DNA of 64,000 nucleotides, from NCBI RefSeq assembly GCF_018457165.1, contig NZ_JAFMNX010000001.1, positions 1,600,095 through 1,664,094 on the forward strand, in the 5' to 3' direction. Position numbers and translations under genes: made by a program. The stretch is from Tianweitania aestuarii. Lineage in GTDB: Bacteria > Pseudomonadota > Alphaproteobacteria > Rhizobiales > Rhizobiaceae. The notes below the pieces were generated by a model. That model made no database searches. It had not been told where the DNA came from and worked only from the letters and a program-made list of their open reading frames with translations. Shown here piece after piece: positions 54,278 to 63,546 of this stretch; positions within the stretch are counted from its first letter, which is position 1, and every line of letters begins with the position of its first letter.

Positions 54278-55042
54278 ATGACTGAAACTTTGCCGCGGGA
54301 CAGCCTTGATCCCGCAAAGACCGCATTCTTTCTCGATTGCGACGGTACACTCGCTTCAATCGTCGACAAGCCCGACGCTGCCCGGGTCGAACCGGAAATC
54401 GTGGAGTGCCTGCGCATTCTCCATGCCGCCACTGATGGTGCCCTGGCCGTCATCTCCGGTCGCTCCATCGCGCAGCTCGACGTGATGCTCGCGCCGCTCG
54501 TTCTGCCCGTCGCCGGCGTGCATGGCATTGAGCGTCGCGATGGCGCAGGTGCCATCTATCGTCCCGAATTTGATGCCGCAGCGGTTCTGGAGATCGCCAG
54601 CCAACTTGATGCCTTTGCTGCCCAACATGAAGGGCTGGTGAGCGAAGTGAAATCGGCGTCGGTCGCGATCCATTATCGCATGCGTCCGGAACTGGAAGGC
54701 GAAGCGCTCAGCCTCATGTCCGAGATCGCCGCCGAACATGAAGACTTCCGCCTTCTGCGCGGCAAGATGGTCGCCGAACTCAGCGCCAGCCACCGCACCA
54801 AAGGCGATGCCATTGACGATTTCATGCTCGAAGCACCATTTCGCGACCGTCTGCCGATCTTCGTTGGCGACGATGTGACCGACGAAGATGGCTTCGCAGC
54901 AGTCGCCAGAATCAACGGTATCGGCATCAAGATCGGGGCCGGCACAACGTCGGCTTCACACCGCGTCGGCACGATGGATGACTTCCACGAGTGGCTGCGT
55001 CAGCTCTGTCAGGCATGGACGTCGGCGGTGCCGGCCCTATAG
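54278..55042 (+). CDS. otsB: Trehalose-6-phosphate phosphatase
   Basis: 254-aa HAD-superfamily phosphatase that releases trehalose from trehalose-6-phosphate. Motif I FFLDCDGTLA (D20, D22), motif II ISGRSIAQLD, the Lys/Gly-rich region KGDAIDDFM and motif IV FVGDDVTDEDGF are all present, as expected for OtsB. It works with OtsA immediately downstream. GCGGGAACC precedes the ATG. The order otsB-otsA resembles the E. coli otsBA operon; the 92-bp gap leaves room for a separate otsA promoter. Trehalose protects against osmotic and desiccation stress. Confidence 0.96.
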   Translation: MTETLPRDSLDPAKTAFFLDCDGTLASIVDKPDAARVEPEIVECLRILHAATDGALAVISGRSIAQLDVMLAPLVLPVAGVHGIERRDGAGAIYRPEFDAAAVLEIASQLDAFAAQHEGLVSEVKSASVAIHYRMRPELEGEALSLMSEIAAEHEDFRLLRGKMVAELSASHRTKGDAIDDFMLEAPFRDRLPIFVGDDVTDEDGFAAVARINGIGIKIGAGTTSASHRVGTMDDFHEWLRQLCQAWTSAVPAL

Positions 55043-55134
55043 TTTTAGAGGCAGGTGAGACACGGTAATACCGTCGTGATTTCGTCACCCAAAGGGACGT
55101 GGGGACATATGCAGATTTTTCAGGGAATGCAGGC

Positions 55135-56601
55135 GTGAGCCGGCTCGTTGTTGTTTCAAACCGGGTCGGCAATCTCAGCAACCCAGCACAAACCGGCGGC
55201 CTCGCTGTTGCCATTTCTGAAGCCATCAAGGGCCGTGGCGGCATCTGGTTCGGGTGGGATGGCGTCACCGACGACAGTGGCGACGGATCCGCCACGATCG
55301 ACACGGTCGGGAGCGTCCAGACCATTCTGAACCCGATCCCGGCAGCCGACTACGAAGCCTTTTATCTCGGCTTCGCCAACAGCGTGATCTGGCCGCTGTT
55401 CCACTACCGCTCCGACCTCGTGCGGTTCCAGCAAGACTTTTATGAAGGCTATCTGCGGGTGAACGAGCAGTTCGCCAACGCATTGATGCCGCATCTGAAG
55501 TCGGACGATCTCGTCTGGATCCACGACTATCATTTCCTTTCGATGGGCACCTATCTGCGCAATCTCGGTTGCGATGCGCGCATGGGATATTTCCTGCACA
55601 TCCCCTTCCCGGGACCCGACCTGCTCGCAGCGCTCCCCAACCATGCCGGGTTCATCGAAGACCTGCTGCAATATGATGTGGTCGGCTTTCAGACCTCGGC
55701 CGATGTCGCGAACTTCAAGCGCTGCGTCGAGGAATTCACCAGCGCCGAGACCGACGAAACGGGCCTGATCCGCTTCCACGACCGGACCTGCGTTGCCGAA
55801 CGCTTCCCGATCGGCATCGATGTCGATGCCTTCCAGGAAATGGCGGCGTCAAAGGCGGAAGCCGACTTCATCCACAGCGTCAAACTGAACCTCGTCGCCG
55901 AAAAACAGATGATCGGCGTCGATCGGCTCGATTATTCAAAGGGAATTCCGGCACGCTTCCAGGCGTTCTCGCAGATGCTCAACCGTTATCCGGAGATGAG
56001 CAAGAAGGTGTCCTTCCTGCAGATCGCGCCGCCCTCACGCGAAGACATCGGCGCTTATGCCGAAATCCGCGAAGAGCTCGAGCGTCTGTCGGGAACGATC
56101 AACGGCACCCATGCCGATTTCGACTGGACCCCGATCCGCTATATCCACCGTTCCGTATCGCGCGATCGTCTGGCCGCGATGCTGCGGGCGAGCGAGGTCG
56201 GTCTCGTGACGCCCATGCGCGACGGCATGAACCTCGTCGCCAAGGAGTTCGTGGCGGCACAGGATCCTGAAGACCCCGGTGTGCTGGTTTTGTCGCGCTT
56301 TGCGGGTGCGGCCGAAGAAATGCCCGAAGCTTTGATGGTCAACCCGTTCGACATCGATGAGATGGCCGAAATGTTCTATCAGGCGCTCAACATGCCGCTC
56401 GAAGAACGCAAGGAGCGCCACCACGCGCTGTTCGACCGCATTCGCCGCTATGACGTGAAGGCGTGGCAGGAAAGCTTCCTCGAAGCGCTCACCAGCCCGC
56501 GCGAATGGGCTGAAAAGCATGCCGTTCGCATCGCCGACAACGATTCGGTCGATCCGAATGCCGGCGGCCCTCAGGCTCCGTCCGGCCGCGTTCCGACGTA
56601 A
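55135..56601 (+). CDS. otsA: Trehalose-6-phosphate synthase
   Basis: 488-aa GT20 glucosyltransferase using UDP-glucose (or another NDP-glucose) and glucose-6-phosphate. Signatures are [25 protein letters not shown], the middle WIHDYHFL and [31 protein letters not shown], and the C-terminal [17 protein letters not shown] with [13 protein letters not shown] [12 protein letters not shown]. It starts with GTG at 55135 after CAGGGAA; an in-frame GTG at 55099 would add residues unlike the family. Its 3' end overlaps the convergent DUF454 gene by 31 bp. Confidence 0.96.
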   Translation: MSRLVVVSNRVGNLSNPAQTGGLAVAISEAIKGRGGIWFGWDGVTDDSGDGSATIDTVGSVQTILNPIPAADYEAFYLGFANSVIWPLFHYRSDLVRFQQDFYEGYLRVNEQFANALMPHLKSDDLVWIHDYHFLSMGTYLRNLGCDARMGYFLHIPFPGPDLLAALPNHAGFIEDLLQYDVVGFQTSADVANFKRCVEEFTSAETDETGLIRFHDRTCVAERFPIGIDVDAFQEMAASKAEADFIHSVKLNLVAEKQMIGVDRLDYSKGIPARFQAFSQMLNRYPEMSKKVSFLQIAPPSREDIGAYAEIREELERLSGTINGTHADFDWTPIRYIHRSVSRDRLAAMLRASEVGLVTPMRDGMNLVAKEFVAAQDPEDPGVLVLSRFAGAAEEMPEALMVNPFDIDEMAEMFYQALNMPLEERKERHHALFDRIRRYDVKAWQESFLEALTSPREWAEKHAVRIADNDSVDPNAGGPQAPSGRVPT

Positions 56602-57014
56602 AGCGCCGATCCCAGCATCGCGACGCCTACGGCCAACGCCGTGGGCCAGCGCGGCATGGCGGACACGTAGAAGATCGCATAGCCGGCTGCCATGCCTGTG
56701 AATGCCAGATATTTGGCGCGGCGCGGAACTGCGCCGGAAACCCGCCATGCCCGCAAGGACGGGCCGAAATGCGGGTGGTTCAAGAGCCAGGCCTCAAAAC
56801 GGGGCGACGAACGACCGAAACACCACGCAGCCATGATCAGGAAGATCGTGGTCGGCAACAGCGGCAGGAAGGCACCCAGAATGCCGATGCCAGTGAGAAT
56901 CATTCCCGCCGTGAGATAAAGCCCGCGCGCCCATTTGTTGGTGACGGGCACGATCGCTTCCGCACCGCCCGATGACGTGTGTTCAACAGGCGGCAGATCG
57001 CCCGGCTGTTGCAT
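56571..57014 (-). CDS. DUF454 (YbaN-like) inner-membrane protein
   Basis: 147-aa protein with three hydrophobic segments: GLYLTAGMILTGIGILGAFLPLLPTTIFLIMAAWCFGRSSPRFEAWLLNH is the DUF454 core, then AKYLAFTGMAAGYAIFYVSAM and [18 protein letters not shown]. The function is unknown. Its ATG overlaps the heme-oxygenase stop by one base (TGATG), so it is translationally coupled to that gene. DUF454 genes often sit beside heme-oxygenase or iron-utilisation genes, which fits this arrangement. Confidence 0.85.
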   Translation of the reverse strand: MQQPGDLPPVEHTSSGGAEAIVPVTNKWARGLYLTAGMILTGIGILGAFLPLLPTTIFLIMAAWCFGRSSPRFEAWLLNHPHFGPSLRAWRVSGAVPRRAKYLAFTGMAAGYAIFYVSAMPRWPTALAVGVAMLGSALYVGTRPDGA

Positions 57015-57601
57015 CACGCCGCAAACGCATCTTCGGCAAGACGCTGCACGCGCTGGAACGCGGCAACCGCACCCGCAATCACACGCGCCTCTCCCGCCTC
57101 GTCGAAGTCGGCGTCATCCAGGGCCGCCTGGAACGTCTTCCACTGCCGCCCGCGCCCTTCCGGCGAAGCGGCAAGATGGCGCGCGCCGAAGTCCTCGCCA
57201 AGACCAAGCTTGGCGGCTTCCTTGATCAGAAACGCCGCGCCGAGGTTCGACCCTTCAGCGACATAAAGCCAGCCAAAGCGCGTCGCCAGATCGTCGCTCA
57301 GGTCCACGGCGGGCATCGTTTGGGAGGGCTGGAGGTCAAGATCGTCCAGATCCGCTTCGATCATCGAAAGGCGGCAGCGCGCGGCAAGATCAGGCACCAG
57401 GTGCGCCAGCCGAGGATCGGCATACAAAGCCTGGATATCCCGATGAAATTGATGCTGCATGCCGAGAAACAGCGCGTAGCGATCGAGCGATGCGAAAGGC
57501 CGGCTTTCCATGATGCGGCTGTCGAGCCCTTCATGCGCCGCCTGCGTTTCGGTCTTCAAACGGCGTGACAGCGGCTGGGCCAGCGTGGTGGTTTCGGTCA
57601 T
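57014..57601 (-). CDS. Biliverdin-producing heme oxygenase
   Basis: 195-aa enzyme that opens heme to biliverdin, CO and iron. The proximal heme ligand is His23 in TQAAHEGLDSRIM; the distal helix Gly-rich motif WLYVAEGSNLGAAFLI is intact. It resembles the BphO/HemO class. No bacteriophytochrome gene is adjacent in the window, so iron recovery is as likely as chromophore supply. The gene begins at 57601 and is coupled to the DUF454 gene by a TGATG junction. It is divergent from map. Confidence 0.88.
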   Translation of the reverse strand: MTETTTLAQPLSRRLKTETQAAHEGLDSRIMESRPFASLDRYALFLGMQHQFHRDIQALYADPRLAHLVPDLAARCRLSMIEADLDDLDLQPSQTMPAVDLSDDLATRFGWLYVAEGSNLGAAFLIKEAAKLGLGEDFGARHLAASPEGRGRQWKTFQAALDDADFDEAGEARVIAGAVAAFQRVQRLAEDAFAA

Positions 57602-57729
57602 TCAGTCTGGTATCCGGTCTTCATTCAGCCGATATGGCAAATCGCCGCCGTCCTTCAAGTCGCCTTCAGGCTTGAAGACAAGCGGTGCGAGTGGCACATG
57701 ATGTCTTTGACAGATTTAAAGAAGTTATC

Positions 57730-58557
57730 ATGGTCACCTATCTCGACGCTGCCACCGCACCCCTGCGCAACACCGGCCAGATCCGGCTCTATGATGAAGC
57801 CGCCTTCGATGGCATGCGCAAGGCCTCGCAGATGACGGCGCGGTGCCTCGATGCGCTGGTGGATCTGGTCAAGCCGGGCGTGCCCACAAACGCGATCGAC
57901 CGCTTCGTGTTCGAGTTCGGCATGGATCATGGCGGCCTGCCGGCCACGCTGAACTATCGCGGCTTCAAGAAATCGACCTGCACCTCGATCAATCATGTCG
58001 TCTGCCACGGCTTTCCCGATGACAAGCCGCTGCGCGAAGGCGACATCGTCAATATCGACGTCACCTTCATCGTCGATGGTTGGCATGGTGATTCCAGCCG
58101 CATGTACCCCGTCGGGCAGATCAAGCGCGCTGCCGAGCGTCTTCTGGAAGTCACCCACGAATCGCTGATGCGCGGCATTGCCGCGGTCAAACCGGGTGCA
58201 CGCACCGGTGCCATCGGTCATGCCATCCAGTCTTATGCCGAAGCCGAGCGCTGTTCCGTGGTGCGCGACTTCTGCGGCCATGGTGTCGGCCAGATCTTCC
58301 ACGATGCGCCGAACATCCTACATTACGGCAATGCCAGCGAAGGCGTCGAGCTGCGCAAGGGCATGATCTTCACGATCGAGCCCATGATCAATCTCGGCCG
58401 ACCGCATGTGAAGGTGCTGTCCGACGGCTGGACCGCCGTCACGCGCGACCGTTCCCTGTCCGCGCAATACGAGCACAGCGTCGGCGTGACCGATGATGGC
58501 TGCGAGATCTTCACCGCCTCGCCGGCCGGATTGTTCGCTCCGGGCATTGCGGTCTGA
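57730..58557 (+). CDS. map: Methionine aminopeptidase type I
   Basis: 275-aa metallopeptidase removing N-terminal Met. The dinuclear metal ligands are seen in NIDVTFIVDGWHGDSSRM (two Asp), GHGVGQIFHDAP (His) and FTIEPMINLG and QYEHSVGVT (Glu pair). The NYRGFKKSTCTSINHVVCHGFP loop and long C-terminal helix are standard. The start at 57730 has AAGAAG upstream; a longer frame from 57685 is not family-like. radC follows 3 bp later, suggesting co-transcription. Confidence 0.96.
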   Translation: MVTYLDAATAPLRNTGQIRLYDEAAFDGMRKASQMTARCLDALVDLVKPGVPTNAIDRFVFEFGMDHGGLPATLNYRGFKKSTCTSINHVVCHGFPDDKPLREGDIVNIDVTFIVDGWHGDSSRMYPVGQIKRAAERLLEVTHESLMRGIAAVKPGARTGAIGHAIQSYAEAERCSVVRDFCGHGVGQIFHDAPNILHYGNASEGVELRKGMIFTIEPMINLGRPHVKVLSDGWTAVTRDRSLSAQYEHSVGVTDDGCEIFTASPAGLFAPGIAV

Positions 58558-58560
58558 ACC

Positions 58561-59460
58561 ATGGCTGGCGCGGAAGAGGACTTCGATGAAGCGAGTTTCT
58601 TCCAGAGCCTGACAACGCGCTCGCCTTTCCCGGCCCAGCCTGCCAAAGCTGCGAACAAGCAAGCGACGGCCAAGAAGCCTCAGAAGGCTGACGCGCTCAT
58701 CGACGAACCGGCGGAACTCACTCTCGACCTGCCGGCCGTCGCTGCAGCGACGGACACGCCTCCTGAAGACAACGCACCCGCTGCCGAGGTGCCGCTTTAT
58801 CATGGTCATCGCGACCGCGTTCGCAAGCGGTTCGACAAGATCGGCGGCGAAGCTTTCGAGGATTATGAGCTGTTGGAGATCGCGCTCTTCGGCGTGATCC
58901 CACGCGGCGACACAAAGGACACCGCCAAGCGCCTCTTGAAACGCTTCGGCACCTTTGCCGAAGTGGTCGGCGCGCCGAAGCACCTTCTGCAGGAGGTGGA
59001 GGGCATCGGTCCGAACGCCGCGACAGACATCAAGGTGCTTGCCGCCGTCGCGCAGCGGATCGCACGCGGCGCGGTGATCCAGCGCGAAGCCTTGACCTCC
59101 TGGAACCTCATCCTCGAATATCTGCGTACTGCCATGGCGTTCGATGCCGTGGAGAAATTCCGGGTTCTGTATCTCAACAAGAAGAACCTGCTGATCGCCG
59201 ACGAGGTGCAGCAGGAAGGCATCGTCGACCACACGCCGGCCTATCCCAGCAAGGTCGTCAACCGCGCCTACAATCTCGGCGCGACGGCCATCGTCTTGGT
59301 CCATAACCATCCATCCGGCGATCCCGAACCGTCCCGCGCCGACATCGACCTGACCAAAGCCATCATCGCCGCCGCCAAGAACCACAACATCGTCGTTCAC
59401 GACCACATCATCATCGGCCGCAACGGCCACGCCAGCCTGCGCGGCCAGGGCTATATCTGA
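58561..59460 (+). CDS. radC: RadC-family protein (JAMM domain)
   Basis: 299-aa protein. The C-terminal MPN+/JAMM domain carries the zinc motif VLVHNHPSGDPEPSRADIDLT (HxHPSG-x-x-x-P-S-x-x-D), preceded by a UPF0758 helix-hairpin-helix half (YELLEIALFGVIPRGDTKDTAKRLLKRFG, GIGPNAATDIKVLAAVAQRI). The N-terminal 75 residues are a low-complexity Pro/Ala-rich extension longer than in most RadC proteins. Despite the name, a DNA-repair role is not established. It follows map by 3 bp and ends at a strong terminator. Confidence 0.93.
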   Translation: MAGAEEDFDEASFFQSLTTRSPFPAQPAKAANKQATAKKPQKADALIDEPAELTLDLPAVAAATDTPPEDNAPAAEVPLYHGHRDRVRKRFDKIGGEAFEDYELLEIALFGVIPRGDTKDTAKRLLKRFGTFAEVVGAPKHLLQEVEGIGPNAATDIKVLAAVAQRIARGAVIQREALTSWNLILEYLRTAMAFDAVEKFRVLYLNKKNLLIADEVQQEGIVDHTPAYPSKVVNRAYNLGATAIVLVHNHPSGDPEPSRADIDLTKAIIAAAKNHNIVVHDHIIIGRNGHASLRGQGYI

Positions 59461-59509
59461 GGCTTCTTTTGGGAGGCCTGGAGCGCCGTCAGCGCGACAC
59501 TACAGCTAA

Positions 59510-59538
59510 GAAAAAGGCCGCCTCGAGGGCGGCCTTTT
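59510..59538. terminator. Bidirectional terminator between radC and tig
   Basis: 11-bp stem AAAAGGCCGCC / GGCGGCCTTTT with a TCGAG loop. It sits between the converging radC and tig genes. Confidence 0.92.
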
Positions 59539-59558
59539 CAGTTCCATGATGAAGCCGA

Positions 59559-61040
59559 TCAGGCTTCCGAGGCGGGCTCTTCCACTTCCGTGGCAGCCTC
59601 TTCCTTGTCGGCCTTGGCGGCCTTCTTCTTCGGCGCAGCCTTCTTCTTGGCCGGCTTCTTTTCTTCCGCAGCGGCTTCCTTGGTTTCACCCTCGGCGCCA
59701 GCCTCGTCTTCCGACATCAGCTCTTCCTTGGAAACGCTCTTGTCGGTGACGTCGATCTGACCGAGCAGATGGTCAACCACCTTCTCCTCGTAAAGCGGCG
59801 CGCGGATGGACGCGAGCGCGCTGGGGTTCTTGCGGTAGAAGTCGAACACGTCCTGCTGCTGCGGGCCGGGATAGCGGCGCACGAAGTCGAACAAAGCGCG
59901 CTGCATTTCCTCGTCGGAAATCGTCACGCCGGCCTTCTCACCGATCTCAGCCAGCACGAGGCCAAGGCGCACGCGGCGCTCGGCCAGCTTGCGGTATTCG
60001 GCCTGAGCCTCTTCCTCGGTCGTACCTTCGTCTTCGAACGTCTGGCCGGCAGACTGCAGATCGCGCTGCACCTGGTTCCAGATGTTCTCGTACTCGGCTT
60101 CCACGAGCTTGGATGGCGCTTCGAACTGATAGGTGCCGTCGAGTGCGTCGAGCAGCTCGCGCTTCACCTTCTGGCGGGTCATCTGGCCATACTGGCTTTC
60201 GAGCTGACCCTTCACGATCTCGCGCAGACGCTCGAGCGATTCGATGCCGAGGGTCTTGGCGACCTCGTCCGTCAGTTCCATCTTGGCGGGAGCAGCGACT
60301 TCCTTGACGGTGATGTCGAAGGTCGCGTCCTTACCGGCCAGATGCGAAGCGTTGTACTGAGCCGGGAACGTGACGTTGATCACCTTCTCGTCGCCAGCCT
60401 TGAGGCCGACCAGCTGCTCTTCGAAGCCCGGGATGAACTGCTTGGAGCCGAGCACGAGCTGTGCATCGGAATCCTGGCCGCCCTGGAAGGCTTCGCCATC
60501 GACCTTGCCGAGGTAGTCGAGCGTGACGCGGTCGCCATCTTCGGCGGCGCCGTCCTTGGTCTCGTAGGAGCGGGCGGATTCTGCAACGCGCTGCAGACCT
60601 TCCTCGATCTCCTCGTCGGCCACGTCGTAAACCGGACGCGTGACCTTGATGCCGGAATAATCCTGCAGCTCGATCGCCGGGATGATCTCGTAAGCCAGCG
60701 AGAACTCGAAGTCCTTCTTGCCGGCCAGGATCTTGTCGGCTTCCGCCTCGTCCTCGGTCATGTTGACCTCGGGCTGCATCGCGGCCTTTTCGCCACGGTC
60801 AGCCAGGATGGAGCGGGTGGAGTCGTTCAGGATCTCGTTGACGACTTCGGCCATGAAGGACTTGCCGTACATCTTGCGAAGATGCTGCATCGGCACCTTG
60901 CCGGGACGGAAGCCGTTGATGCGTGCCTTGCCCTGCGCTTCGGAAAGACGGCCGTTCAGGCGCGATTCCATGTCACTGGCGGGCACAACCACCTTGATCT
61001 CGCGCTTCAGCCCGTCGTTGAGCGTCTCGGTAACCTGCAT
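59559..61040 (-). CDS. tig: Trigger factor
   Basis: Ribosome-bound chaperone with peptidyl-prolyl isomerase activity. The 493-aa product has the ribosome-binding N-domain ([42 protein letters not shown] with the GFRxGKxP signature), the FKBP-type PPIase domain (about 155-245; [21 protein letters not shown]) and the C-terminal helical arms. An unusual Lys/Ala/Glu-rich tail ([20 protein letters not shown]) follows about residue 455. The start at 61040 follows GAAGG. It is convergent with radC. Confidence 0.96.
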   Translation of the reverse strand: MQVTETLNDGLKREIKVVVPASDMESRLNGRLSEAQGKARINGFRPGKVPMQHLRKMYGKSFMAEVVNEILNDSTRSILADRGEKAAMQPEVNMTEDEAEADKILAGKKDFEFSLAYEIIPAIELQDYSGIKVTRPVYDVADEEIEEGLQRVAESARSYETKDGAAEDGDRVTLDYLGKVDGEAFQGGQDSDAQLVLGSKQFIPGFEEQLVGLKAGDEKVINVTFPAQYNASHLAGKDATFDITVKEVAAPAKMELTDEVAKTLGIESLERLREIVKGQLESQYGQMTRQKVKRELLDALDGTYQFEAPSKLVEAEYENIWNQVQRDLQSAGQTFEDEGTTEEEAQAEYRKLAERRVRLGLVLAEIGEKAGVTISDEEMQRALFDFVRRYPGPQQQDVFDFYRKNPSALASIRAPLYEEKVVDHLLGQIDVTDKSVSKEELMSEDEAGAEGETKEAAAEEKKPAKKKAAPKKKAAKADKEEAATEVEEPASEA

Positions 61041-61124
61041 TCTTGAAACCTTCTTGTCGTTGCGTGCCACCGATGGCACGGCGAAATTCCGTCAGGGCGT
61101 TTCCGTAAATGGAGCCGGAACCGA

Positions 61125-61209
61125 TGGTGCGGGTGGAGGGACTTGAACCCCCATGCCTTGCGGCGCTTGGACCTAAACCAAGTGTGTCTGCCAATTCCAC
61201 CACACCCGC
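61125..61209 (-). tRNA. tRNA-Leu (anticodon TAG)
   Basis: 85-nt class II tRNA with a long variable arm. The acceptor stem is GCGGGTG / CACCCGC; the anticodon arm ACTTGG-TTTAGGT-CCAAG reads TAG; the T-arm includes GGTTCAAGTCC; CCA is encoded. It lies 84 bp upstream of tig in the same orientation. Confidence 0.96.
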
Positions 61210-61332
61210 CTCGGAGCGGACAGCCCCTTGAAGCGGGGTTCCTATATCATCGCGATTGCAGCGTTCAAAAGGAAATTTGCCTTTTCTTTCGGCCATTTTG
61301 CCGCTTTTCCCGCAAAAGGCGAGTGCGCCGGC

Positions 61333-61914
61333 TCAATAAAGCGGTTCGCTGTAGAGCGCGACGTCGCCATCATAGAGCGCCTTGATCTGCGCATCGCCTT
61401 CCTTGCCAACCGCAACCCGTATCGTGAAAGAGCGTTCCCCAAGCCGCCTTTCGATCGCGCGCCCCTCGCCTTCGGGCACATAAAAGCGCTCGAGACCGTA
61501 GCGGATGTTGAGGGTCTCGAGCCCCGTCTGCCAGCGATCGAAGCTCGTTCCGTTCAGGTCGATCTCGTTCGCCCCGAGCGGCTCATCCAATGGCGCACCG
61601 AGCCCAACCCCGACGATCTGCGCCGGCGCATGGTTCTCGCCGCGCTTCAGCCTGACGTAAACCGCGCCGACCACGTCATTGTCCCGCGGGCGGCTCGTTC
61701 GAACGCGATCAACCGGTATGCGCGAGATGTCATAGCTAAGCGCAACGTAATCGCCGCGCAGGAGATCGTGCGGATCGACAGGGACCGTGCGCAACGTGAC
61801 TTCCTCGCCGTTTCGCAGCAAGGCCGCGCGGCTGTAGATTGCCGAAGACAAGAAGCCGATCTGCGCCAGCGCAACGACAATAGCCGCAACAAGAACCTTG
61901 GAGCGCCTGTTCAT
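61333..61914 (-). CDS. GDYXXLXY-motif protein
   Basis: 193-aa protein with one N-terminal membrane helix (VLVAAIVVALAQIGFLSSAIYS). It has the defining motif LLRGDYVALSYDI (about 53-65), the rest being a periplasmic domain with FYVPEGEGRAIERRL and ALYDGDVALYSEPLY. The family is almost always paired with a DUF2157 membrane protein, exactly as here: the start overlaps the DUF2157 stop by 4 nt (ATGA). The function is unknown; the pair is probably a membrane complex. Confidence 0.85.
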   Translation of the reverse strand: MNRRSKVLVAAIVVALAQIGFLSSAIYSRAALLRNGEEVTLRTVPVDPHDLLRGDYVALSYDISRIPVDRVRTSRPRDNDVVGAVYVRLKRGENHAPAQIVGVGLGAPLDEPLGANEIDLNGTSFDRWQTGLETLNIRYGLERFYVPEGEGRAIERRLGERSFTIRVAVGKEGDAQIKALYDGDVALYSEPLY

Positions 61915-63041
61915 GGCGTTTCTCCCGCCTTCATGTCGGCCGGCTCGGTAACGTCGCGGCCAAACTCCTTTTCGAAGCGTCGAATCGCAACTGCGATGAT
62001 TGCCAGCACCAGTCCCGAAGCGAGAAAGAAACTCGCCGTGTCGAGCATCGTGCCGAGATACACCGCGTAGAGATAAATGAGTTCTACCGCAAAGCCGGCA
62101 TAAGCGAGCCGCCGCAGCCGACGGCTTTCCCGCCCTCCGGTCAGCAGCGCTGCAATCACACCGGCAAACACGACGACAGCCAAGAAAAACGCCGTTCCGA
62201 GTTGTTCGAACTTCATCAGCTGCAACAGCGCCATGGAAAGGAGGAAGCCGAACAAGCCCAGCACCGGCAAGGCCGCACCCAGCCGTGCCGCCCGCTCGGC
62301 AAGCCCTGGCCGAAACACAGCAAAGACGAAGACAGCCACCGAGAGCGAAGCCATGACGGTCGGCACAATCGGCGATGCCTGCTGCGTCATCGTCAACAGC
62401 GTGCCGTAAAGCAGCAGCGACAGAGCAATGAGCACGCGACCATAAGGGCTGCCGGTCCAGAAGCTCAGCACCCACAGCACCAGAGCGGCCGGCAGAAACC
62501 AGATCGAAGGCTGCGCGCTCGACCATATGCCGTTGCTGGAGCTCACCAGCCAGAATGCGGCGAGCATCACGCTACCCACCGTCAGGATGGGCGAGCGCAG
62601 CATCGCTGACGCGAAGGCGGTGCCTGCCGCCCAGATGGCGATCGCCTGAACCTCGTCACCGGTGATGTGGTACATCTGGCCGATCAGCGCGATCGAGGCG
62701 CCGAACGCGGCTGCGGCAATCATATAAAGAGACTCGCCCCAGACCACCGCGCCGCGCAGCTTGGTGACGGCACCGCCGATATAGCCGGCTGCAATCAAGA
62801 CAAACAGCAGGGCGACGCGCACCAGACGCGGGATTGCTTCCCAGTTGGCCGCGACGAAAAGCAGGATGGCCGCCGCCAGCAAAATGGCCGCGAGCCCGCC
62901 GATCACCGAACCAAAGCTGATGCCCTTGCCGCGCCGTGCTTCGAGATCGTTCGTAAGACGCAGCGCGGTTTCAGCATCGATCAGCCCCGCGCTCGTCCAG
63001 CGGGTGATCTCAGCTTTGACGTTGTTGACATAGGAAGCCAT
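61911..63041 (-). CDS. DUF2157 membrane protein
   Basis: 376-aa polytopic protein with about ten hydrophobic helices. The N-terminal cytosolic segment (EITRWTSAGLIDAETALRLTNDLEAR) and SFGSVIGGLAAILLAAAILLFVAANWEAIPRLVRVALLF are the DUF2157 core. It is followed by the coupled GDYXXLXY gene. The function is unknown. The ATG at 63041 faces away from the DUF1127 gene across a 217-bp gap. Confidence 0.87.
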   Translation of the reverse strand: MASYVNNVKAEITRWTSAGLIDAETALRLTNDLEARRGKGISFGSVIGGLAAILLAAAILLFVAANWEAIPRLVRVALLFVLIAAGYIGGAVTKLRGAVVWGESLYMIAAAAFGASIALIGQMYHITGDEVQAIAIWAAGTAFASAMLRSPILTVGSVMLAAFWLVSSSNGIWSSAQPSIWFLPAALVLWVLSFWTGSPYGRVLIALSLLLYGTLLTMTQQASPIVPTVMASLSVAVFVFAVFRPGLAERAARLGAALPVLGLFGFLLSMALLQLMKFEQLGTAFFLAVVVFAGVIAALLTGGRESRRLRRLAYAGFAVELIYLYAVYLGTMLDTASFFLASGLVLAIIAVAIRRFEKEFGRDVTEPADMKAGETP

Positions 63042-63119
63042 GGCACCCTGTTCCTGGACGTTTGAAGCTTGGTCACGCGGAAAAGCGCATCCCCGCTAAC
63101 GCGCCATTTAAATCCATTA

Positions 63120-63158
63120 ATGTTGCGTTGCACAAAGCGCATCGCTGCCATGCAACAT
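63120..63158. promoter_or_regulatory. Inverted repeats in the DUF2157-DUF1127 divergent gap
   Basis: Perfect 7-bp arms ATGTTGC (63120-63126) and GCAACAT (63152-63158), nested with GTTGCA (63127-63132) and TGCAAC (63151-63156). It is about 100 bp upstream of the DUF1127 ATG, a plausible operator for the downstream RNA array. No clear heat-shock-type promoter was recognised between it and the ATG. Confidence 0.4.
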
Positions 63159-63258
63159 CGTCTGTTTCAATCACGCGGGGTCACGCATATCTTCCGCCTT
63201 GTCCGAAGCCAAGACGCCGACGACAGCAAGAAAAAAAGACTTCTAGGGTACGAAACAA

Positions 63259-63399
63259 ATGAACATCATCCGCAACTACCGCAACTGGCGCCGCTACCGC
63301 GACACGGTTTCCGAGCTGAGCCGCCTTTCCAACCGCGAACTCTCCGACCTGGGCATCGCCCGTGGCGACATCCCGTTCGTGGCACGCAAGACGGTCTAA
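63259..63399 (+). CDS. DUF1127 small protein
   Basis: 46-aa basic protein, too short for most ORF filters. The sequence has the DUF1127 pattern: N-terminal NIIRNYRNWRRYRDTVSELSR, then LSNRELSDLGIARGDIPFVARK. DUF1127 proteins of Rhodobacter (CcaF1) and Agrobacterium bind RNA and influence sRNA maturation and phosphate/stress responses. This gene is followed immediately by the CCTCCTCCC hairpin array, the same gene order as CcaF1-CcsR1-4. The Shine-Dalgarno is weak (AGGG, 10 nt before ATG). Identity rests on clear motif match. Confidence 0.9.
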   Translation: MNIIRNYRNWRRYRDTVSELSRLSNRELSDLGIARGDIPFVARKTV

Positions 63400-63414
63400 T
63401 TGACCGCATGAGAT

Positions 63415-63527
63415 TTCGCTGAGCCTACCTCCTCCCAGGTCTCAGCGAATAGGACCGGAACCTACCTCCTCCCAGGAACCGGTCACCTAAACGACACCTG
63501 CCCAACCTCCTCCCTGGGCAGGTGTCG
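63415..63527 (+). ncRNA. Array unit 1 (hairpins A1, B1, C1)
   Basis: A1 63415-63449: stem TTCGCTGAG / CTCAGCGAA plus CCT / AGG, motif at 63428-63436. B1 63453-63484: stem GACCGG / CCGGTC plus CCT / AGG, motif at 63465-63473. C1 63492-63527: 13-bp stem CGACACCTGCCCA / TGGGCAGGTGTCG, motif at 63506-63514. It begins 15 nt after the DUF1127 stop codon. Confidence 0.85.
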
Positions 63528-63546
63528 CATCTAGGACCAGAATTTC

